64,000 bases of DNA from Jiangella mangrovi. GTDB taxonomy: Bacteria; Actinomycetota; Actinomycetes; Jiangellales; Jiangellaceae. Position numbers and translations under genes: made by a program. The stretch covers positions 1,054,001 through 1,118,000 of the forward strand of contig NZ_JACHMM010000001.1 of NCBI RefSeq assembly GCF_014204975.1, in the 5' to 3' direction. Shown here piece after piece: positions 1-8,093 of this stretch. Numbering within the stretch: the first letter of the stretch is position 1; every line of letters begins with the position of its first letter. Under the pieces are notes generated by a model. It was given only the letters and a program-made list of their open reading frames with translations, was not told the DNA's origin and searched no databases.

Positions 1-53
1 AACGCGACGCGCGGCCGGTCGTGGCGCGCCTGCTGCACGAGGCCGCCGCATGA
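1..53 (+). CDS. 3' end of an unidentified gene (partial)
   Basis: An open frame enters from the left edge and stops at TGA 51-53; the visible C-terminus reads RDARPVVARLLHEAAA. Its stop overlaps the ATG of the next gene in an ATGA arrangement, which supports both frames and suggests translational coupling. Too little remains to name a family. Confidence 0.6.
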   Translation, partial: RDARPVVARLLHEAAA

Positions 54-619
54 CGGTGGTGGCGGTGGTCCTGCTCTGTGTGGCGGCCGTGGCCGGTGGC
101 ATCGTGTGGTACCTGGTCGAGCGCCGGCCCGGTGCGACCACCGGCACCTGGCTGGCAGCGGCCGCCGTCCCGATCGTGCTGGTCGTGGCCGCCGCGCTGT
201 TCGGCCTGGCCGGCGACCCGGCCGGCGACACCCTGCTCACCGTCGCGCGGGCGGCCGCCATCGCCGCCGCGGTCACGGGCGGCAGCCTGGTCGCGACGGC
301 GCTGCTGCGGGTCGCCGACCGCAAGACCGGCGTCATCGACGACGACGGCGAGGTGGGCGACGCGTCAGCGAACGTCTCGGACCCGCAGACGCTGCGCGGC
401 GGCACCTCCATCGGCGCGCTCGAACGGGTCGCCGTCGCCGTCACGCTGCTGGCCGGCTGGCCCGAAGGGCTCGCGCTGGTGCTCGGCGTCAAGGGCCTGG
501 GCCGCTACCCGGAGCTGCGCAGACCGGCCGCCGCCGAGCGGTTCATCATCGGGACGCTGGCCAGCGTGCTGTGGGCGGTGGCGGCGGTCGGCGTCGTGTT
601 CACCATGCGACCCTGGTGA
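50..619 (+). CDS. Multi-pass membrane protein of unknown function
   Basis: A 189-aa protein that I do not recognise. Hydrophobic segments lie near residues 2-22, 34-54, 65-88, 126-146 and 166-185, so it is probably an integral membrane protein with about five helices. A polar stretch with the acidic run DDDGE lies at about 95-100, between the third and fourth helices. The ATG overlaps the stop of the upstream gene (ATGA), which argues for this start and for co-transcription. Two other long frames over the same DNA are rich in Arg/Pro/Ser and are GC-driven shadows. Confidence 0.7.
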   Translation: MTVVAVVLLCVAAVAGGIVWYLVERRPGATTGTWLAAAAVPIVLVVAAALFGLAGDPAGDTLLTVARAAAIAAAVTGGSLVATALLRVADRKTGVIDDDGEVGDASANVSDPQTLRGGTSIGALERVAVAVTLLAGWPEGLALVLGVKGLGRYPELRRPAAAERFIIGTLASVLWAVAAVGVVFTMRPW

Positions 620-728
620 CCGGCCGCGTGGACAAGGCCGCACAGGACCGGGCATTATTCTTGGCAGTCGAGGGTTGAGAGTGCTAGAAGCCATCGACCT
701 TCGATGCTGACCGGGAGGATCTGGCAAC

Positions 729-1070
729 GTGCCCACGTACCAATATGTCTGCACTGACTGCGGCGAGCCGCTCGAGGCGGTGCAGAAGTTCAGCGACGAC
801 GCCCTGACCGAGTGCCCGGTGTGCGGCGGCCGCCTGCGCAAGGTGTTCTCCGCCGTCGGCGTGGTGTTCAAGGGCTCCGGCTTCTACCGCAACGACAGCC
901 GCGCCACGTCGTCCTCCAGCACCCCGGCGAGCAGCAGCTCCAAGGAGTCCTCGTCCAGCTCGTCCGACTCCGGCAGCAAGAAGAGCGGCGACTCGTCCTC
1001 GAAGAAGGACTCCTCGTCGACGTCCTCGAGCTCGTCGTCCGGCTCGAAGGCCTCGTCTCCCGCCGCCTGA
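729..1070 (+). CDS. FmdB-family zinc ribbon protein with serine-rich tail
   Basis: A 113-aa protein starting at GTG 729 behind GGGAGG (711-716). The N-terminus MPTYQYVCTDCG followed by CPVCGGRLRK gives the CxxC...CxxC zinc ribbon of the FmdB family (putative regulatory proteins, role unsettled). Residues 40-57 carry the conserved GVVFKGSGFYRNDSR block that ends the folded part. From about residue 58 the protein is a low-complexity Ser/Lys/Gly tail, probably disordered. FmdB, SAF and MscL genes commonly sit together in actinobacteria, which agrees with the order here. Confidence 0.9.
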   Translation: MPTYQYVCTDCGEPLEAVQKFSDDALTECPVCGGRLRKVFSAVGVVFKGSGFYRNDSRATSSSSTPASSSSKESSSSSSDSGSKKSGDSSSKKDSSSTSSSSSSGSKASSPAA

Positions 1071-1163
1071 GGCGAGCCGCGTCCCGTCCACAGGCCGCCC
1101 GCGGGCGAACTCGGCCTGTGGACAGCCGGATCGACGGGGTCCGGCGCACCTAGCGTCGTGCGC

Positions 1164-1796
1164 ATGGACGACCCCCGCTCCGCCCTGCGACACCTCATTC
1201 GCACCGCCGGCTGGCATCGCCGCCTGCTGGCCGGCGGGCTGGCCGCTGCCGCCGTCGCGTTCGCCATCGAGGCCGCGTCGCCCGCCCCGCCGGACACGGT
1301 CGACGTGGTCGTGGCGGCCCACGACCTGCCCGGCGGCACGGTGCTGAGCGCCGCCGACCTCGCAACGGTGGGACTTCCGGCGTCCGCCGTCCCGGCCGGA
1401 GTCGTCGACGCGGCGTCGGCGCCTGGCGCGTTGCTCGCCGCGCCCGTGCGAGCGGGCGAGCCGATCACCGACCGCCGCATCCTCGGACCGGGACTGCTCG
1501 ACGGCTGGGACGCGGCCGGGGACGTGGTCGCCGCGCCGGTGCGCGTGGCCGACGCCGGAGCCGCGACCTACCTCCGTCCGGGCGACCGCATCGACCTGTT
1601 GGCGACGTCGCTGGACGGCGTCGCGAGCACGTCCGTCGTGGCGGCGGACGTGCCGGTGCTGGCGCTGCCGTCGGCCGCCGGCTCCACGCTCGCCGAGGGC
1701 GCCCTCGTCCTCGTCGCCGCCAGCCCGGCCCAGGCCGCCGACCTCGCCGCTGCCGCCGTCGCCGCGCGCCTGTCGTTCACCGTCGGTGTGCCCTGA
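1164..1796 (+). CDS. SAF-domain protein, RcpC/CpaB-like
   Basis: About 210 aa. After an Arg-rich N-terminus, a transmembrane helix lies at roughly residues 23-40 (LLAGGLAAAAVAFAIEAAS). A SAF domain follows at about 48-110 (VVVAAHDLPGGTVLSAADL...), then an RcpC-type region. RcpC/CpaB proteins act in Flp pilus assembly, but no other pilus gene is visible here, so a role in cell-surface assembly is only inferred. GTG 1158 is in frame two codons upstream. I prefer ATG 1164 because TAGCGT at 1151-1156 lies exactly 7 nt upstream, which fits a leaderless transcript. Confidence 0.75.
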   Translation: MDDPRSALRHLIRTAGWHRRLLAGGLAAAAVAFAIEAASPAPPDTVDVVVAAHDLPGGTVLSAADLATVGLPASAVPAGVVDAASAPGALLAAPVRAGEPITDRRILGPGLLDGWDAAGDVVAAPVRVADAGAATYLRPGDRIDLLATSLDGVASTSVVAADVPVLALPSAAGSTLAEGALVLVAASPAQAADLAAAAVAARLSFTVGVP

Positions 1797-1871
1797 TGTC
1801 CCCTGATCACGGTCTTTCAGCCGCTAAGGTGTGCCCGGCCAAGCGTCTGGACGGGAGAAGGGTTGCAACGG

Positions 1872-2261
1872 ATGCTCAAGGGCTTCAGAGACTTCATCAG
1901 CAGGGGCAACGTCGTCGATCTGGCGGTTGCCGTGGTCATCGGCGCCGCGTTCACCCAGATCGTCAACGCGATCGTCAACGGGCTCATCAACCCGCTGATC
2001 GCGGCGATCTTCGGCGAGCCGAACCTGGCCGCCGTCGGCAACTTCACCATCAACGAGGCCGACTTCTCGTTCGGCCTCGTCCTCGCGGCGGTCTTCAACT
2101 TCCTGTGCGTCGCCGCGGCGATCTACTTCCTCATCATCACGCCCATCAACAAGCTGCGCGAGATGCGCGCGAGCGAGCCGGAGGCGGCCGAGGAGTCCGT
2201 GCCGCCGGAGGACATCATCCTGCTCCGCGAGATCCGCGACTCCCTGCGCGACCGCGTCTGA
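1872..2261 (+). CDS. mscL: Large-conductance mechanosensitive channel MscL
   Basis: 129 aa, normal for the family. The N-terminus MLKGFRDFISRGNVVDLAVA is the MscL amphipathic helix running into TM1. The TM1 pore helix is at about 15-45 and TM2 (FGLVLAAVFNFLCVAAAIYF) at about 70-95, followed by the cytoplasmic bundle. It opens under membrane tension to release solutes during hypo-osmotic shock. A TTG lies three codons upstream, but GGAGAAGG at 1854-1861 is properly spaced only for ATG 1872. It closes a conserved FmdB-SAF-MscL block. Confidence 0.95.
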   Translation: MLKGFRDFISRGNVVDLAVAVVIGAAFTQIVNAIVNGLINPLIAAIFGEPNLAAVGNFTINEADFSFGLVLAAVFNFLCVAAAIYFLIITPINKLREMRASEPEAAEESVPPEDIILLREIRDSLRDRV

Positions 2262-2276
2262 GCGGACTCGGCACGG

Positions 2277-2414
2277 TCACCAGTGCGGCGGGCGCTCCTC
2301 CAGCAGCCTCGTGTCGTTGGAGGAGTCGTCCTCGCCCCAGCCGGTGGGACGCTCGTCGGTGGTGGTGTCGGGCAGGACCTCGAGGTCGTCCTCCCACCCG
2401 GATGCGCTGCTCAT
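2277..2414 (-). CDS. Small conserved acidic protein (45 aa)
   Basis: A 45-residue acidic protein opening MSSASGWEDDLEVLPD and ending DTRLLEERPPHW. GAGAGG lies about 9 nt before the ATG. The pattern (LPD...DERP.GWGE...RLLEERPPHW) matches a widespread tiny actinobacterial protein family that I recall only as hypothetical. It lies 34 bp downstream of the CBS-domain gene on the same strand, so the two are probably co-transcribed. Function unknown. Confidence 0.65.
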   Translation of the reverse strand: MSSASGWEDDLEVLPDTTTDERPTGWGEDDSSNDTRLLEERPPHW

Positions 2415-2448
2415 GCCCGTGGTTCCTCTCGTGGCTGGGGCGGACCGC

Positions 2449-2907
2449 TCAGTCCAGGTCGCCCGCTTCGATGCGGGCCAGCCGGCGCTCGCGGACCAGG
2501 TTGTCGACGTCGATCTCGGGCACGCCGTTCTCGTACCAGAGCGCCGCGAAGACGCCGATGACGTCGCGCTGGCTGAGGATGCCGGCCAGCCGCCCGTCGT
2601 CGACGATGGGCAGGTGGCGGATCCAGTGCTGCGCCATGAGCCGCGCCGCGTCACGCACGTGCGTGTCGGGCTCGGCCGTGATGACGTCGCGGGTCATGAC
2701 GTCGGCGATCGGCTCCTGGTCGGGGTCGGCCCCACGGCCGACCGCTCGCAGGACGTCGCGCTCGGTGATGATGCCGGCGATGGTGTCGCCGTCGACGATG
2801 ACCAGCGACCCCGTCTGCTGCTTCCACATCAACTCCGCGGCGCTGCGCAGCGTTCCCGTGGTCGAGTCGGTGATGGTGGCACTGGTCATGATCTCGGCGA
2901 CGCGCAC
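2449..2907 (-). CDS. Tandem CBS-domain protein
   Basis: 152 aa made almost entirely of two CBS motifs (about residues 1-60 and 65-125). Both have the typical hydrophobic-x-V-D-x-x-x-hydrophobic-x-G-hydrophobic pattern: LVIVDGDTIAGIITERDVLR and LPIVDDGRLAGILSQRDVIG. Such stand-alone proteins usually bind adenosine nucleotides and tune partner enzymes; the partner is not identifiable here. The start is GTG (GTG CGC GTC GCC). The 45-aa protein gene follows after 34 bp. Confidence 0.9.
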   Translation of the reverse strand: MRVAEIMTSATITDSTTGTLRSAAELMWKQQTGSLVIVDGDTIAGIITERDVLRAVGRGADPDQEPIADVMTRDVITAEPDTHVRDAARLMAQHWIRHLPIVDDGRLAGILSQRDVIGVFAALWYENGVPEIDVDNLVRERRLARIEAGDLD

Positions 2908-3013
2908 GGCTATCCGCTCCCCCTGAACGACATACCTGCTGGAAGATCACCAGCGTAGAACACTGCCCCCGGCCGTCGGCGACGGATTCCAGGATCCGGC
3001 AGGTCAGAGCCCG

Positions 3014-3040
3014 GCCCGCGCTGGGCAGCCCAGCGCGGGC
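3014..3040 (-). terminator. Hairpin terminator of the helicase gene
   Basis: A perfect 12-bp stem, GCCCGCGCTGGG (3014-3025) with CCCAGCGCGGGC (3029-3040), has only a CAG loop. It lies 21 bp beyond the stop of the minus-strand helicase gene and upstream of the CBS gene promoter region. No U-run follows, which is usual in high-GC actinobacteria. Confidence 0.6.
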
Positions 3041-3060
3041 GGGCGGGTGAGGCGGGTGCG

Positions 3061-6000
3061 TCAGGCGGGCGAGCCGGCGCGGGCGACCCGGACGGCGTGA
3101 CGCAGGACGTCGGTGGTGCGGGCGTCGGCGGCGTCCAGCGTGAGGTCCGCGGCGAGCAGCGTCACCACGTCGTCCACCCGCCGGGCGACGCCGTCGGACT
3201 CGGTCCAGCGGGCGAGCGAGGCCAGTTCGCGGCCGGTGTAGTCGCTGACCGCGCGGCCGCTGACGATGAGCGGCCGATCGCCCTGCCGTTCGGGCGCGGG
3301 CTCCTCCGCCGCGGAGGTGTCGTCGGCGGCCTTCTCGTCCGCGGCCTTCCCGTCCTCGGCGACGGCGTCAGCTGCGGCCGCCGCGGGCTCCTCCTCGGGC
3401 ATGCCGGCGACGATGTCGGCCTCGGCCGCCGCGACCGCCCAGTCGTAGGCGTCGGCGTCCTTGACGGCCTGCTCGTACGCCGCCAGCAGCCGCTCGGTCT
3501 CGGCGTCGGGGTCGGCCGCCCAGGCAGCGGACCAGATGCGGTGCACCGTCCAGCCGAGCCGGGTCAGCTGCTCCTGCCGCAGCCGCTCACGCTCGCGGGC
3601 GCTGCGCCGGGCCGCGTACGTCTCGCCGTCGGTCTCGATAGCCAGCACGAACCGCGACCGCCGCGTGGGGTGCCGGACGGCGACGGCGACACCACCGGGC
3701 CCGCCGTGGTCGAGCACGACCTCGGCCGCGACGCCGGCCTCCTGCAGCCGCTCGGCGACGGTCTCGGCCAGCACGCCGGAGCGGGCCGGAGCCGAGCCGG
3801 AGCCCTCGACCCAGTCGGGCTGCGGGCCCTGCTGCACGTACGCCAGGAACTGCCCGAGCGCCTGCGCGCCCGGCGTCGTGAGCCGCCGCGGGCTGAGGTC
3901 GTCGGCGCCGAAGGTCGCGACGACGGTGAGCCGCTCGCGCGAGCACAGGGTCGCCGCGGTGAGCCGTCGCTCGCCGCCGGGGCGGCCCAGCGCGCCGAAG
4001 CGGTACAGGATGCGCCCGTCGACCGACCGGCCGTAGCCCAGCGACAGGATGATCGCGTCGCGCACGTCGCCGGACACCCGCTCGACGTCCTTGATGAAGA
4101 ACGGCTCGGCGCGGTCGCCGCGCAGGTACGGCGCGACCTCGGGGGCGCGGATCAGCGCGTGCCGCAACGCGACGTCCAGCCGCTCGGCGTGCCGCGGCCC
4201 GAGGGTCACCACACCGAGGCTCTCGTGCGGGCGCTTGCGGACGTGGTCGAGGACGAGCTCGACGACGCGGGCGACCTCGTCGGACGAGCTGTCGACGGGG
4301 TCGTCGGCGATGGGGTCGGAGTCGACGATCTCCATGATCACGCGGTCCGCGCCGCCGACACCGGGCACCGTCGTCAGCCGGGCGGCGTGCGTCGTGCGGG
4401 CCGCGAAGCCGATCAGCCGGTCGTCGCGGACGCGGTGCTGCCCCGTCAGCAGCCGCTCCGGGAGCGAGCCGCGGAGCAGGTCGACGACGGAGGCGGGCGG
4501 GTCCTGCGCCCACGGCCCCTCCTGCTCGTCGGGGTCCGGCGCGGGCTCGACGGCGGTGGTGAACGGCGGGCGCGCGACGTCGTCGTCGCCCACGAGCACG
4601 ACACGGGCCGCGCGGGCCAGCGCCGGGACCGCCTCGGCGACGGCGAGCCGGCCGGCGTCCTCGACGATGACGACGTCGAACAGCCGGCGCGGCGGCAGCA
4701 GCTCGGCCACGGACAGCGGCGACACCACCCAGCACGGCACCGTCGCCAGCGCGAGCTCCGGCGCCTCCTCGACCAGCGCCCGCGGCGTCGGCGGCAGCGC
4801 GCCGTCGGGCGACTCCGTCAGGACGGCGGCCTGGCCCTCGTGCTGCTCGGCGACGTCGGCGAAGCGGCCGCGCCGGGCCTCGAGCACCCGGCCCGCGGCG
4901 GCGCGCACCTCGACCATGTCGGCGGCGCGGAACTCCTCGAGCCGCCGGTCGTGCGCGTACCGGTCGAACCGGCCGAGCGCCGGGTCGGTCGAGCGCCAGA
5001 AGTCCAGCAGCGAGGAGTACCAGGCGTAGTCGAAGACGGCCTCGACCTGCTCGGCACCCAGGCCGCGGCGGCGCAGCTCGGCGATGAGGTCGTCGAGGCC
5101 GGCCGCGGACAGCTCGGCCTGCAGCTCGTACAGCCGGGGCAGCGAGCGCAGGTGGCCGGCGTCGGCGATCAGCTCGTCCAGCCGCTTCGCGACGTCGGCG
5201 AACGACAGCTCCTCGAGGTCGCCCGCGCGCGGGTTGCCGGCGGCCAGCTCGGCCAGCGCGTGCCGCACACCCTTCGCGGCGTCGACGGCGTTGAGCAGAT
5301 GCGGGCCGGTCCGCGGCGCCTTGCCGTCGCGGGACCGCTCCTTCCACGTCGCCAGCTGCTGCTGCGCGGCGAGCAGGCCCTCGTGCTGGCGCTGACGGTG
5401 CTGCCCGCCGGACTTGCCGGTGAGGTCGGCGAGGCGCTTGCGCAGCTTGCGCCGGGCGAAGAAGCCGGCCTCGGCGCCGTGCTCAGTGCGGTAGGCGCGG
5501 TCGCCGGTGGCGGCGGCGAGGTCGGCGATGGGCTCGTCCCAGATCTGCGCCCCGAGCGTCTCGATGGTCCGCCCGACCGAGGACAGCAGGTCGACGGTCT
5601 CGAGGCACTCGGCGACGGTGCTCGGCCCGGCCACGCCGACCTCGACGGCGGCCCGGGTGGCGGCGTTCTTCAGTCGCGGCAGCGCCCGTTCGCGCAGTTC
5701 GGTGACGGTGCCGAGCAGCGCGTCGGCGGCCCGGAGGTCGGGGACGTCGGAGCCGAACCAGGGCGACCCGGTCTCCGTCAGCGTCAGGCCCTCGATGTTG
5801 GCGAAGTCGCGCAGCTGCAGCCGGACGTGCGCCGTGCTGCCCGCCCGCGCCAGGACGTCGGGGTCGACCCGCGCGGACGTCCGGGCGAACTCCTGCGCCG
5901 TCGCGACCAGCACCATGGCCTCATGCGCCGTCGAGCCCCAGGGCTGGCGGATCTGGTGGATGGCGTCGCGGTACGCGTCGAGTTCGCCGGCCAGCGTGGC

Positions 6001-7128
6001 CGCGGTGCCGGGCGTGATGTGCTCGAACTCGCCGGGCCGTGCCCGGGTCAGCCGGCGGGCGATCTCGGCGATCTGCTGGACGGCGTCAGGGGCGGGTGTG
6101 CGGCCCGCGTCGAGCACGAGGTCGCGCAGGCCGACGGAGTCGAGCCGGGTGACGAGGTCGTCGAGGACGGTGCGCTTCTCGCCCACGACCAGCACCCGCT
6201 GACCCCGTCCGACCAGCTCCGCCACCAGCGCGGCGACCGTCTGGGTGCGGCCCGTGCCCGGCGCCGCGGCGACCCGCAGGTGACCGTCGCCGGCGCCCGC
6301 GGCGACGACGTCGTCCTGCTCGCTGTCGGTGTCGAGGACGCGGTAGCGCAGCTCGCCCGGTGCGCCCGGGCGAGAGACGGCGGACAGCGCGGCGGGGTCG
6401 CCGGCCAGCGCCGCGACGACGTCGTGCTGCTGCAGGTCGACGCCGAGCGCGGCGAGGTCGCGGCTGAGCGCCAGCGGCACCGTCGCGAACGTAGCGAGCA
6501 CGGCCCGGTGCGCGATGGCGAACCCGTCGACCACGTGCGGCGGGGCGAACTCGCGCAGCCGCTCGACCACCGTCGCGTACCGCAGCCGGCCGGCCGGGTC
6601 GCGCAGGTCGTCGGTGGCGAAACGCAGGCCGAGCTGGGAGTCCAGCGCCCACAGCAGGACCGGGTTGACGAACGGGTCGTCGGCGATGGTGATGCTGAAG
6701 TCGGTCTCGGCCGGGTCGCGCGCCTCGACCACCGCCGAGCGGAGCATGACCGGCGCCGTGGGACGTCGGGCCGCGAACGGATTCGCCCAGGTCGCGATGC
6801 CCACGGCGAGGTAGCAGACGGCGAGGCCGCGCTCCTCGGCCAGCTCGCGGGACTTGTCGCGGATGGCTCGCACCGAGCGCAGCGCCGACGTGCGCAGCGG
6901 CTCGTACGGGAAGAGCTTGGAGACGAGCACGGGCTCGCCCTCGAGCAGCAGCTTGCGCGCCTCGGGCTCGGCGGCCGCGAGGTCGAGCGTGCCCACCTTG
7001 AGGTCGCGGTAGGACAGCAGCGGGTCCCGCCCGCCGAGCGTGGCGAGCTCCTCGCTCCACTGCTCGACGGCGTGAGCGACCATCTCCGCGCGGGTCGGGG
7101 CGGGACCGGCGACGGCGTCGCTGCGCAT
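3061..7128 (-). CDS. Large SF1-type helicase/ATPase with C-terminal nuclease fold (DUF4011/MTES_1575-like)
   Basis: 1355 aa from ATG 7128; longer readings beyond that lack support. The N-terminal ~250 residues resemble the DUF4011 region of large bacterial helicases. The ATP site is APGTGRTQT at about residue 285, and a Walker B-like VVIVEDAGR is at about 820. A C-terminal REase-like domain (about 1150-1250) has FVLAIETDGETY and LGWTVHRIWS. The family acts on nucleic acids and includes defence-associated members, but the specific role here is unknown. The expected Walker A lysine is arginine, so ATPase activity is in doubt. The last ~150 residues are preceded by an acidic Ala/Glu linker. It stands alone with a hairpin after its stop. 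Confidence 0.75.
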   Translation of the reverse strand: MRSDAVAGPAPTRAEMVAHAVEQWSEELATLGGRDPLLSYRDLKVGTLDLAAAEPEARKLLLEGEPVLVSKLFPYEPLRTSALRSVRAIRDKSRELAEERGLAVCYLAVGIATWANPFAARRPTAPVMLRSAVVEARDPAETDFSITIADDPFVNPVLLWALDSQLGLRFATDDLRDPAGRLRYATVVERLREFAPPHVVDGFAIAHRAVLATFATVPLALSRDLAALGVDLQQHDVVAALAGDPAALSAVSRPGAPGELRYRVLDTDSEQDDVVAAGAGDGHLRVAAAPGTGRTQTVAALVAELVGRGQRVLVVGEKRTVLDDLVTRLDSVGLRDLVLDAGRTPAPDAVQQIAEIARRLTRARPGEFEHITPGTAATLAGELDAYRDAIHQIRQPWGSTAHEAMVLVATAQEFARTSARVDPDVLARAGSTAHVRLQLRDFANIEGLTLTETGSPWFGSDVPDLRAADALLGTVTELRERALPRLKNAATRAAVEVGVAGPSTVAECLETVDLLSSVGRTIETLGAQIWDEPIADLAAATGDRAYRTEHGAEAGFFARRKLRKRLADLTGKSGGQHRQRQHEGLLAAQQQLATWKERSRDGKAPRTGPHLLNAVDAAKGVRHALAELAAGNPRAGDLEELSFADVAKRLDELIADAGHLRSLPRLYELQAELSAAGLDDLIAELRRRGLGAEQVEAVFDYAWYSSLLDFWRSTDPALGRFDRYAHDRRLEEFRAADMVEVRAAAGRVLEARRGRFADVAEQHEGQAAVLTESPDGALPPTPRALVEEAPELALATVPCWVVSPLSVAELLPPRRLFDVVIVEDAGRLAVAEAVPALARAARVVLVGDDDVARPPFTTAVEPAPDPDEQEGPWAQDPPASVVDLLRGSLPERLLTGQHRVRDDRLIGFAARTTHAARLTTVPGVGGADRVIMEIVDSDPIADDPVDSSSDEVARVVELVLDHVRKRPHESLGVVTLGPRHAERLDVALRHALIRAPEVAPYLRGDRAEPFFIKDVERVSGDVRDAIILSLGYGRSVDGRILYRFGALGRPGGERRLTAATLCSRERLTVVATFGADDLSPRRLTTPGAQALGQFLAYVQQGPQPDWVEGSGSAPARSGVLAETVAERLQEAGVAAEVVLDHGGPGGVAVAVRHPTRRSRFVLAIETDGETYAARRSARERERLRQEQLTRLGWTVHRIWSAAWAADPDAETERLLAAYEQAVKDADAYDWAVAAAEADIVAGMPEEEPAAAAADAVAEDGKAADEKAADDTSAAEEPAPERQGDRPLIVSGRAVSDYTGRELASLARWTESDGVARRVDDVVTLLAADLTLDAADARTTDVLRHAVRVARAGSPA

Positions 7129-7395
7129 CGCGCTCACGGGCGCGGTAGCTGGGGAACCGGATGCCTCACACCACGCACGGTAGTTCGCCGACCCCGTCCG
7201 CGTGGGGAGGCAAGCCGAAGAGGGCCGCAGGTTTAACCGCAGGCCGTCCGCTTCGTCCGACCCGGGTGCCTCCGCCCCCGGCGGGTATGTCGTGTGCGGA
7301 GCAGGCGCATGCTTTAGAGTGTCGCCGGTCCACGGGGGGCGAGGGATCCGGCAACGAAGCGAACGGATCCAGGCCAGGCTCGAAAGGTGTGAGTC

Positions 7396-7938
7396 GTGAA
7401 ACTGCTCGAGGACGTCTCCTCGGCTGTCACCCACCGCCCGCCGCCACGCCGCACCAAGCTCACGCTGGGTGTAGCGGCGGTGTTCCTGCTGGTGGCGGCG
7501 GTCGTCGGCATCGTGCTGGTCGCGTCGAGCGGCGGTTCGGACGACACCGCGGCCGACAGCGACCCCCGTCCGTCCGGGACGCTGGCCGACTGGGCCACCG
7601 GCGTGACCGACGCGTGCACGACGGTGGCGGCCGAGCAGCCGATCATGGCGCAGGGCCCCGAGGTGCGCCTCGACGTCGCCAACCTCCCCGCCGTCGAGGC
7701 CGGGACCAGGGCGCTCGTCGGCGCCGTGCACGACGTCCCGCTGCCGGCCGAGGAGGCCGAGCAGACCCAGGCGAACGCCGTCGTCGTCACCGGCGACCAG
7801 GCCGCCCAGGCGTGGACGGCGCTGACCGGCAGCACCGCCGAGACGACGCCGGAGCAGGTCACGCAGGCCGCGGAGCTGACGGCCGGCTTCGTCGCCGGGC
7901 TGACGCAGCTCGGGGTGAACTGCACGCCGATCGGCTGA
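7396..7938 (+). CDS. Membrane-anchored extracytoplasmic protein of unknown function
   Basis: 180 aa from GTG 7396. A short basic cytoplasmic N-terminus (HRPPPRRTK) is followed by one transmembrane helix at about residues 23-45, then an acidic external domain of about 135 residues. Its only two cysteines (DACTTVA and VNCTPIG) bracket that domain and could form a disulfide. I do not recognise the family. It ends 24 nt before the trp leader peptide, but the attenuator suggests a separate transcript for trpS. Confidence 0.7.
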   Translation: MKLLEDVSSAVTHRPPPRRTKLTLGVAAVFLLVAAVVGIVLVASSGGSDDTAADSDPRPSGTLADWATGVTDACTTVAAEQPIMAQGPEVRLDVANLPAVEAGTRALVGAVHDVPLPAEEAEQTQANAVVVTGDQAAQAWTALTGSTAETTPEQVTQAAELTAGFVAGLTQLGVNCTPIG

Positions 7939-7962
7939 CGAACGACGCGTTACGATGGACTC

Positions 7963-8001
7963 GTGAAGTCCCTCGTGCTGGTGTGGTGGCTGCCTTCGTA
8001 G
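7963..8001 (+). CDS. Trp leader peptide MKSLVLVWWLPS
   Basis: A 12-codon frame from GTG 7963 to TAG 7999-8001 has two adjacent Trp codons (7984-7989). Trp is rare, so a WW pair in a tiny frame directly upstream of a tryptophanyl-tRNA synthetase gene is a strong sign of a sensing leader peptide. A ribosome stalled at the Trp codons would leave the bases just after the stop free to pair (see attenuator). No strong ribosome binding site is visible, so translation from a leaderless or short-leader message is inferred. Confidence 0.75.
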   Translation: MKSLVLVWWLPS

Positions 8002-8080
8002 GCGGCCCCCTTCAGCATGCTCACCGGCCGCCGCGACGGCGGCCGGATCGGTGACAGCTCTCGCGGTGGCCCGTCCACCG
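8001..8080 (+). promoter_or_regulatory. Ribosome-mediated transcription attenuator of trpS
   Basis: Mutually exclusive pairings are visible. GGCGGCC at 8001-8007, overlapping the leader stop, can pair with GGCCGCC at 8026-8032 (antiterminator). CCGGCCGCC 8024-8032 can instead pair with GGCGGCCGG 8038-8046 (9 bp, loop GCGAC), forming the terminator-type hairpin. A ribosome that finishes the leader covers 8001-8007 and favours the second fold; a ribosome stalled at the Trp codons frees 8001-8007. A further small hairpin CGGTGG/CCACCG (8064-8069/8075-8080) lies just before the trpS ribosome binding site. No U-run follows the hairpin. Confidence 0.7.
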
Positions 8081-8093
8081 AACGGAGAGCGTC

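Noticed and set aside
920..1065. Ser/Lys codon repeats in the FmdB gene as a DNA repeat element
   Set aside because: The pattern follows the reading frame of the low-complexity protein tail; no independent repeat unit.
3097..7236. Very long plus-strand open frame of about 1380 codons
   Set aside because: It lies antisense to the helicase gene and is rich in Arg/Gly/Asp/Val from complementary GC-rich codons; no start signal or family pattern.
7129..7731. N-terminal extension of the helicase frame up to 7731
   Set aside because: The extra 200 residues have shadow-like composition and overlap the opposite-strand gene at 7396-7938.
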